Below, piece after piece: positions 55,804-64,000 of a stretch of DNA of 64,000 nucleotides. This stretch comes from Hofstenia miamia. Taxonomy: Eukaryota > Xenacoelomorpha > Acoela. The notes below the pieces were generated by a model. That model saw only the letters and a program-made list of their open reading frames with translations, had not been told where the DNA came from and did not search any database. Every line of letters begins with the position of its first letter. The first letter of the stretch is position 1. The stretch covers positions 234,237 through 298,236 of the forward strand of contig SCFE01000007.1 of NCBI GenBank assembly GCA_004352715.1. The letters run 5' to 3'. The translations under genes and the position numbers were made by a program.

Positions 55804-58352
55804 TATGTCAATGAAATTTTTAATTGTACATCACCATAGTTATCATACATTGGAAATCATGCAGACAATCACATCTATTTGGCATTTGTTTAAAGCAGTA
55901 GTTCTCAACCGAAGTCCACATAGAACCTAGGAGTCCATGTAACTCTACTGAGGGCCAACATACAAAAAATAGGACAATTCTAATTCCGAACGGTTTTCAT
56001 TTCAGAGAATGGAATTTCTACAGACATTTGACGTATTATAAAAAACTAAAGGTAAAAATATTTTAGCAGGTGCACTATTTCTTTGCGTAGAAAAAAACAA
56101 CGAAGTTTTACAGCATAATCATTCACTATATCTCTAATATTTACAATTCCTCTACAATTTTAGTAATGATGTTTTTACGAAAATTCAACTAACAGTATGC
56201 AATATAAATCTGTATTTTTGATAGATTTATATATATTAAGCATTTGAAAAAAATTCTCACCATTTCCAGTTGCCAAAGAACATATACAGATTGCTAAAAA
56301 ATATGTCTCTTAATATGTTTACATGAATGAATTTATCTCGCACGCAGTGCAAGAGTAGTAAAGTAGTTTTTTCAGATGTGAACATACTATTTTGAAAAAC
56401 TATCATAGATAAGGTACTGACTACTTATAAACAAACTTTTGATAAAATACTTTTATGCATTAATTTTACAGTGCAAATAGATTACTGTGTCAGCCTATTT
56501 TATCACAGTCTGTGTTTATGCAAATGGTTTTTTAATTATAATCCATTTTGATTTTACTAATGTATAAAACAAATTAGAACATGTGCAGTTGTTTTAGTTG
56601 TTACTTGGAAGATGTAAATATTTTTAGGAGTTGGATTTGAATTTATTAATGACCTCTATCAAACAGCTGATTATCATTAATTGGTTTCATTTAAATGCAA
56701 TGAATCAGTTAATCGTTTTAGACAAATTTGCCATGAAGTTATCATCCTTATACATTCATAAGCATTTTGATAATTTAGCCAGAATAAATCATAAACAAAA
56801 GCTTAAACTAGGCTTCGGTGGCAGGGATGGAGGCGGTACCCTCAAGTGGTGACCATACCCGGTGTTGACCGGTCCGTTACCCAGGTACTCTCATGTGGGT
56901 GCCGGGTTTGACCATTCTTCACATTGTACATTAGCGGTTTTTACCAAATTACCTGGTTTCACTGTATACATGCATTTATGGGTTCAATTTTCTTTTTGAC
57001 AGGTTGTGATTGACAGTGCTGCTTCCGATCCGTTTTCGCAATTACATAATGCATTTTTACAGCTAAATGTACGTGTACTGAACTCACCAAAAGTCAAGAC
57101 TAATCACCCAATGCTTTTAATGCTGCAAATTTCAATAACGTGATTGTTTGTAAATTGATAATCCTATGTAAATATTTATTCCATGATAGATTTTAATGAA
57201 CTAATGGCACACTGTGAATACTTCCAAACATCGATCGTGATGATTTTCAATCTTAATTTTAAGCCAAATTAATAAACACGGCTTAACGTCAGTGGTGATC
57301 CGGAAGTCAAACAATCCTGTCAATATAAAAATCCACCACTTGTAGTTAACTGAGCGTGAATTTACTCTAAAAATATAATCTAATATTGAATTATGGGGTC
57401 TTTTTGGTTTCTGCCTTTAACCCTTCAATACCAAACGTATTTGAAAAACAACAATCCAAGAGGTGTCCAAAGTAGACCCATGTTAAGTCAATGTATAATA
57501 TTTATTTTTGGGTTGCATGCATTGTTAATGATTAATCCAATTTATGCATGCGACATTCTTTTCCACATCCAGTGTTGCTTGGAAACCAAAGAATTACATT
57601 TGCAGTTGTTTTGATTTAGAATTGAACACATCTTTGAATCATGTTGCCCAAGCATTGAATATAAAAGCTCCTAAATTTTGCTGTATATTTAATTAGAAAT
57701 TTTCTAAACTTTGCAAGTACTTCTTTTGAACTAAAATTCTTCTTGCATGTTTTGCTAAGTTTTTCTTGGACACGAGGCAATAAAGACAAATAACAGGGTA
57801 AATTTTCTGAAGTAATCTTTGTGAAAAAGAAAGAGTTTTATAATTAACCAAGATAAAAGTTTCATTGATCATACAGCGGGCACATATTATGTCCATAAAT
57901 TGATAGAAAGAGTATCTAAAGCATGTATAGTTCAATATTTACTAAATATATTATATTAACTAGATGTACTTCTTGTCAGCTTTATTATAGGGTAATGACG
58001 TCACAGGTTTTTCCTGTCATCATCACGGAAAGTTTTTCCAAATGTTGCATTGACAGTACAATTGCATTTTTTATTATTTAAGCAATAGCAAATCCCAAAA
58101 AGAGAAAAGCAAAAATAGAGTAAATTAAACAGCAATTTCAATTAAAAATCTGTACAAACAAAGAGACATATTCTGTTAAAAAGTTATTAAATCTTATTGA
58201 ATAATCTTTAGATCTTTAGCTGCAGTGGTCAAAATTGTGGCTAGGACCCAAAATACACCCCACTTGGGTATTTAAAGGTTAAAGACACAGTTGACAATGA
58301 GCATATTTACTAACAGTTATATATTTTCTAAATCATATCTACAACCATTCAT

Positions 58353-58405
<53 letters not shown>
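55804..58405. other. Non-coding stretch
   Basis: No gene was recognised. A GC-rich CCGGTGTTGACCGGTCC patch at 56810-56930 and a CAGTAGTTCTCAACC word at 55896 look like transposon ends, but I could not find partners. An AT microsatellite (58361-58405) leads into a gap. Confidence 0.45.
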
Positions 58406-58499
58406 NNNNNNNNNNNNNNNNNNNNNNNNNNNNNNNNNNNNNNNNNNNNNNNNNNNNNNNNNNNNNNNNNNNNNNNNNNNNNNNNNNNNNNNNNNNNNN
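58406..58499. other. Assembly gap (94 N) in an AT microsatellite
   Basis: AT repeats lie on both sides. The Tyr-Ile frames across it are artefacts. Confidence 0.99.
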
Positions 58500-58533
<34 letters not shown>

Positions 58534-59033
58534 GGTGGCAGGTACCTAGGTATCAGTCGCTGTTTTCGTATTTGCTATGTCTACTGGTGTAACCAGATAT
58601 TTGTAAATATTGTAGTGAGAATCATTGTATATAAACCATTGAAACAATTGTAAATAGAGAATTAGTTAGTGTTCGTTCTAACATTCGTGCACCTCCGTGC
58701 ACTCTAATGATGTCAATATATATATATATATATATAGAAAAGTTAAATAGAGAGTTATAATTACATATGGTGTTATTGTTTACATACTTAGATCCTTAGA
58801 ACTCTGATCTACAGAATATATTCCGCTGAATAGACTTTCAATGTTCAATGAGACTTACGTTATTCAATTGTATTGATTCAAAAAAGACGACTTGACTAAA
58901 TTGCATATGTGATCTACTAACTTATTCGCACAACTGTAATTTTCAAGCTTTTGCAGCTTGAGATTTGAGAAATTCTCAGAACCGAAGACCCAAGACACAT
59001 CTCAATTGACCGGTTTTACCGGTGTAATGAAAC

Positions 59034-59119
59034 TAAGGGTGGCTGGATCCGGTCCAATCCGGTGGTCACTACCGACCGGTTTCTATCTCTGTTCGGTGGT
59101 AAACCGTTACCGTACCCCT
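59034..59119. mobile_element. 86-bp hAT-like micro-MITE
   Basis: An exact 8-bp duplication AATGAAAC flanks it (59026-59033 and 59120-59127). The left end is TAAGGGTGGC and the right end ACCGTACCCCT, imperfectly inverted. The interior is CCGGT-rich (GGATCCGGTCCAATCCGG, CTACCGACCGG). It is too short for any protein. The open frame at 58958-59164 crosses it and is not a gene. Confidence 0.6.
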
Positions 59120-59127
59120 AATGAAAC

Positions 59128-60600
59128 CTTTTTTAGGAATATCATACTGTTTCGGCCAGCATAATTTTTAGCACAATTTTTAATACAATTATTATTTCGA
59201 TTTAATTCCGCAGCAATTTTTTTACTGCAATATGTTTTTTTTCAATATTTTGTGTTTGCAAAATATATTTGAAAGGATTTACTGTACACGTCAGTTTGTT
59301 CGTAATACTGCATAACATAACTTTACTTGCAAATGCAATATCTCTAACTTTGTTACACTAAGGTATGCTAAAATTTCTGCCATTAACGTTAAAACGTAGA
59401 CTTAAAATTTTTAGTGAATAAATATATGTATATATATATAATTTTTTTTATTTAAATTCAATTTGTTTGTTAATATTAAAACGCACTAATATCTAATATG
59501 TGGTAATAAACCATACCGTATGTGAAATTTAGAACTGCTTTCATTCTAAAAACATCATATACATTTCTCATTTTAAGATTTATCAAATACATGCATATGT
59601 ATTCTTCATGCTTACTGCAAGCTTGTTTATAATAATAAATCATTCTCTCAAAACTACTAGAGCTTTAACCTGTGGTTTGGGGACAATTCTATCCTTAGTT
59701 AGATGAACGATAAATTTGTTATTATATTTTGCAAACAAAAACATTACTATATTGTCAAGGCCCATTTAAATATTTAAGAATTTAAAGATATATTTCTTCA
59801 TAGCCCTTATAACAATTGTAAATTTTACAACATATTAATTTTACATGAAACCATAGGGAATAGAAGATTTCATGGAAATGATATCGGACGGTACTGGGAC
59901 CAAATCTTATGAGAATAATGGGACGAAGACCAATAAAATATAATTTTGATCTCAAAACCACAAGTATTTGCGAATTCGCAATAAAGAAATGCTTGTTTTT
60001 GGAAAAAGTATCTATAAATATTTTTGAATAAGTATTCCTGATTGGCTTGCTTCATGTTGTCAATTAGTTCAAAGACAACTCTAAGGTGCGTTCACAGAGA
60101 AAGCTTATGACATAGCGCTTAACCGTAAACAGTAGAAATGTCATTGCAAATTAATGACCAACCTCATGAAGTCCTGCAATTAGACTATCTGTATTTGAAA
60201 TTTAAATTTACAGCTTTATAAAATGTCTTAAATATACTGTTGGTGCAATTGAGAAATTCTGAGAAACAGGCATATATAACAAAAACAACAGATATCGGGC
60301 TTCTTTTGCTCCAACTGGCCAATGCTAGTTCGTGGAAGTAAAAAGCAGTTTGTTGTTGAGATATAGACTGTCGAAGATTACCTTCCACCCGTGGTTACAT
60401 AAGGAAGCACCCTCGGCGAATCTAGTGTTAATTTGCATTCACACAGAAACCGAGCTAGGGCTTCTGATAGATTTCTAGCAATGTAAATTGCATTGTAACC
60501 GACTATCATTTTCTAATGTCTAATGTCAATGTTGTGTCGAAAAGCTCGGATATAAGATGTTCAAGCTGTTCTATATCTAATGAACTAACAAATATACTTG
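59128..60600. other. Non-coding stretch
   Basis: No gene was recognised. The open frames at 59870-60055 and 60185-60388 on the - strand have no recognisable domain. Confidence 0.45.
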
Positions 60601-62270
60601 TTTAAGTTGTGAAATATCTTAATAAGTGCAAAATTAAAATCTTCACTTCAGCCAAGCAGTCAAAATCCATTAGTCAAAGCTTCGAGATTAATGAAAAAAC
60701 ATCAGAAATTTCTGAAATCATTGAAATTATGAATACAAATATTAATTCAACCACTGAAATCCAAAAATCATTTAATAATTCTTCATTTCCTCAAGTAAGC
60801 TCTAATGAACTTTACAAGCAATGTATTGCTATTAGTATTCCTGAAAACAACACTGATTTTAAACATACTCTACATCAATCACATTTTTTAAACGTTATCA
60901 ATCTATTTAACTATTTAGAAGTTGATAAAGCGAGCATTAGAAACATGTTTCGAATCGGTAAAGCGAACTCCAATCGTACAATTAGATATTGATGTTGGAT
61001 GAGAATGGTCAAAGCGGCTTATTCTTGCCAATTGTTACAAATTAAAGGACTTTAAGAAATTCAATGTTTTCATTAATTTGTAGTTAAGTCCAAAAGATCG
61101 AGAAATAGAAAGAAATATACTAAAGAAGAGATGGGAGCTTATGCAGTCTGGCCTAGCAAGAGAAAGTATTAAAATAAAAAATCTTAAAATTTATCAAAAT
61201 GGTGTCAGTTTAGATTGACTGTGCAATAAGACCTTATCTTTAAACTTTTAATATTCTAAATGTCAAAGTTTATTAAATATTGAACGTCGCCTATCTCTTG
61301 AGCCCTTTCTTATGATCTATGACATACAAATAGTGCTTTTATGTGAAACGTGGTTTGACACAACTTATGCTCGAAAAATTTTCTCTTCTTGAAATCTTCC
61401 TATAGCTGCTAGATGCGATCATAGTTCTTCGCGGGAACAATGTGGATGTACCATTCTTTGCAATTCTAAATTTAACCCATTTGATGTATAAGTTTGGTCC
61501 ATGTTAATTGCAATTTTGAAACCTAGAATGAATTTTTATGTGGAAAAAGCAAACCTACCAAAATTTGTGCTGGTTTACAGCTAACGATGATCTAGGTTTT
61601 GTATTATTTTTTATTTGAAATATGAATGAAACATTTACGTGTATGAAGCGTTCAAAGCAGTGAAAGATCGTGGAATCTATATTAATACTAACTTAAAATG
61701 GACTTATTATCCTTCACAAAAAATCAGATCAGCGAACTACGTATTTCTTCAATTAAAGCGCAATATACATTTTAACTCCAACTGGACATCTAAACTTCAG
61801 ATCTTTAGTATAATCTAAGCTAACATACGCTTCTCAAACGTCATTTTCTTCAAAGCTTGATGCCACAAAATTAGAGTGCCTACAATCCCGCTGTTCGCGA
61901 TGGATATACAATTGCAATGGATATAAAATTCGTCGTCAAAAATCAAATTACTGCCTTTAACTCTTTATTTGCAATATTTGGTTTTCAAACCACCCCAAAA
62001 TTGTAATGAGTTTGCAAAACAAATTTTATTGCTGCATTAATTTGTCTAAGACAAGTATCTTGTTTGATGAAGCACCTTTCCACACAACATTTGATCGTAA
62101 ATCAGGATGTTAGTAAAGCTCATTTTAAGAATTAAGACGATCATTTTGAAAAACATGTGACGAAATTTTATGAGCAGCAGCGAATATCCTTTATAACATC
62201 ACACTTAAACCTTGTAGTGCCCAATCACAGAAAAGATATTCAAAAAATAGTCCAAGATTGACCTTATCTT
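60601..62270 (+). mobile_element. Decayed CR1/jockey-like LINE, both ORFs
   Basis: An ORF1-like frame (60609-60992) ends in VDKASIRNMFRIGKANSNRT. It continues after a frame change as LILANCYKLKDFKKFNVFIN, then LSPKDREIERNILKKRWELM and ESIKIKNLKIYQNGVSLD with a stop at about 61218. This order matches the nucleic-acid-binding protein of invertebrate non-LTR elements. ORF2 starts near 61265 with SLEPFLMIYDIQIVLLCETW, the N-terminal endonuclease. It then jumps to a reverse-transcriptase C-terminal part (KDRGIYINTNLKWTY, QLKRNIHFNSNWTSKL, LECLQSRCSRWIYN, to about 62000). Most of the endonuclease and the polymerase core are missing. Many stops make it inactive. Confidence 0.65.
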
Positions 62271-63360
62271 ATCCTTAGCAAATCAACTATTTACTTCCGT
62301 AAAAATGTTTAAACAGTGTTTTACCATATAAAGACTACCATATAAAGCCTATATATATGAGTTTCCCTAGCTTTCTTTGAAAATTCAATAGCTAGTACGA
62401 ATTCTGCTAAAAGATACATTAACAAACAAGGAAAAACTTCTAATAAAGTCGTATTTTCACTTTTTTAATCTAAACATTGATTCGCAATGAAAATTTTATT
62501 ATGGGATTTCATTCAAAAGCCCACTCGTGTTTTGATGAGATTGCTCTATTTTACGAGTTTTAAAAGGCTTTTTATATAATTTTGTTTCGTCAGGGTTTTA
62601 TACAACTAATTATCCTCGTACTGCTTAGTCGTGTTTTCCGACGTTGGTCGCTGCCAGCTGTAAAATGCCGTTAAGGCCTAAGCTCCTGTGGCCGGACACG
62701 GCTTTACTTTTCAAATCACGAATTTTAGCAGCCATGTATTTAACGTTTGTTTTGATTTGCAAACTGAATTAAACAAGCTTTCTGCAATGAATAATGAGTT
62801 CTAGAAAAATTATAGCCACAATTTGATTCATGTATTTATCCATTTTTTGTTTGAACAGAACAATTATTTGTGCCTGTTCGATTACTTATGTTGACGCTCG
62901 TTTAAATTAACTTTTTCCATAGTGTTGTTTTGAATATTGTTCGTTTTCTTTCAAATATATATATATATATATATTTCAAGCGATATAATCAAATATTTAT
63001 TTTGTGTAAGACTATGCACACACATAAATTTAACAACTAAAGAGGTTGATGAAATGAATAATGCAAGATAATTTAGTTTTCACTAGTTTATATATATACA
63101 GTATATATATATATAAAGGATATCCTTGTCGCAATTGGCATGGCATATCTTTTTGTCTTATTGTTAAGCCATTTTACGGGTTTTGTACTTATTCCTGTAA
63201 ACTTTAACGAACCAAAAAAAATCTTCACTACTGTCAATTTGAGAAAACATGCATTCAGGATAAGTGCATTTGAAACGTGACTTAACAATATTTTTTAGTA
63301 TATAACTGGATTAGGTTTGTGAATTACGATGAGTTATAGACAAAGATTATTTTAAATTTG
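62271..63360. other. Non-coding stretch
   Basis: Contains AT microsatellites near 62957-62973 and 63088-63115. No gene was recognised. Confidence 0.5.
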
Positions 63361-64000
63361 AAGCTATTATACTTGGGGGCAAAAAAATGAGGCAAACTAT
63401 TAATTTTATTGATTATAATGAAGATTGTTAGTTTAAACCTTCATCCCGTAATATGATCACCACTGCTGTCAATGAACTTTTGGGGAAGCATCTTGTTCTC
63501 TTGTAGAAATTGGAATTCTGGAATGGCTTTCAACACCTGCAAGCGGCGGGTTGTTTGTACTTCCTTTGCGTCTGTAAATTCCTTTTTTTCGTACTCCTGG
63601 TTGCGATGTAAAAACAACCATCTATCACACTGATTTAAATCAGGTCAGTATGGGGGCCTGGTACGTGTTCCACTTGTATCAGCAGAACATGTGGCGATCG
63701 CATTATCAAATTGAACCTGTAGATGCTGCAGATTAGTTGGATCAGACCTCAGCATGCACCATCTGTTTGCACAACTCCTCAAGAACTCGATGAAATAGTT
63801 TGAGTCAATTTTTTCCTTTTTTGACGTTGCTTGGTCATAAAATTTTTTGTTGACCGTAAGAATGAGCGATTTAATAAAGTCTTTTTATTGGTCATTGCAC
63901 TATTTAGCTCTACACCAACGTTTATCTAAAAGTGCCACCCACACCTTACTCTAAGGTTTAGGTTAGGTATTTAGGTTTCGTCTATGACAAAATATAAAAC
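63361..64000 (-). mobile_element. Mariner-like transposase remnant, cut by the window edge
   Basis: Reading the - strand from about 63730 down, the words FDNAIATCSAD, then PDLNQCDRWLFLHRNQEYEK, then VQTTRRLQVLKAIPEFQFLQ and a final FIDSSGDHI occur in order. This is the C-terminal half of a mariner-type transposase: the D-N-A motif, the catalytic PDL-x-x-x-D segment, the helix with IPE-F, and the closing GDH-I. The copy is frame-disrupted. Its N-terminus lies at or beyond the right edge. Confidence 0.55.

Noticed and set aside
55888-55915. hAT-type left end CAGTAGTTCTCAACC
   Set aside because: The word is typical of some hAT families, but I found no matching right end or 8-bp duplication.
1-64000. 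CRISPR arrays, tRNA or rRNA genes, bacterial operons
   Set aside because: I found no regularly spaced direct repeats, cloverleaf candidates or rRNA-like conserved blocks. All gene structure is eukaryotic.

Overview
This is an AT-rich animal (metazoan) genomic window with many microsatellites, eight assembly gaps and many decayed transposons. Spliced genes with phase-1 immunoglobulin-domain exons and SEA-like modules place it in an invertebrate-type animal genome. The species cannot be fixed from the sequence. Several introns are only 40-49 nt, while others are kilobases long and filled with transposon debris. There is no bacterial or organellar content.

Region 1 (1-16.4 kb) is transposon debris: a TTAA-flanked MITE (716-1473), a degenerate coding remnant (2.2-3.6 kb), a Tc1-like element (5.1-6.2 kb), a perfect 88-bp inverted repeat beside a gap (6860-7067), a Merlin/ISXO2-like remnant (8.4-8.9 kb), a mariner-like copy split by a hAT MITE (9.2-9.96 kb), a Tc1 remnant (13.2-13.7 kb) and a poly-G-rich hAT MITE (15.5-15.9 kb).

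Region 2 (16.4-38.8 kb, perhaps to 46.1 kb) holds the main gene, on the + strand. It is a large cell-surface receptor with one N-terminal Ig-V-like exon, eight further Ig or Ig-like exons, one transmembrane exon and a cytoplasmic tail made of at least six very short exons of 45-66 nt. Every tail exon carries a tyrosine, and three of them share an acidic [HD][IV]Y motif. Every internal exon is symmetric (phase 1 to phase 1), so any exon can be skipped or duplicated without breaking the frame. The architecture resembles the CEACAM/SIGLEC type of tyrosine-signalling receptor and invertebrate allorecognition receptors. The signal-peptide exon was not found, and the last exon is only a candidate (46025-46122). 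A 1.9-kb tandem duplication lies in the intron between Ig2 and Ig3.

Region 3 (46-56 kb) carries LINE fragments and, on the - strand, two tandem copies of a two-exon SEA-like module, each split by a 41-nt intron. This second extracellular-type gene points tail-to-tail towards the receptor gene. Beside it is a pogo-like element whose protein keeps its HTH, CENP-B and zinc-finger parts but lacks most of the DDE catalytic domain.

Region 4 (56-64 kb) is largely non-coding, with an 86-bp MITE, a decayed LINE (60.6-62.3 kb) and a mariner-like remnant at the right edge.

All exon boundaries come from reading GT/AG sites and frame continuity by eye. No transcript or database evidence was available.
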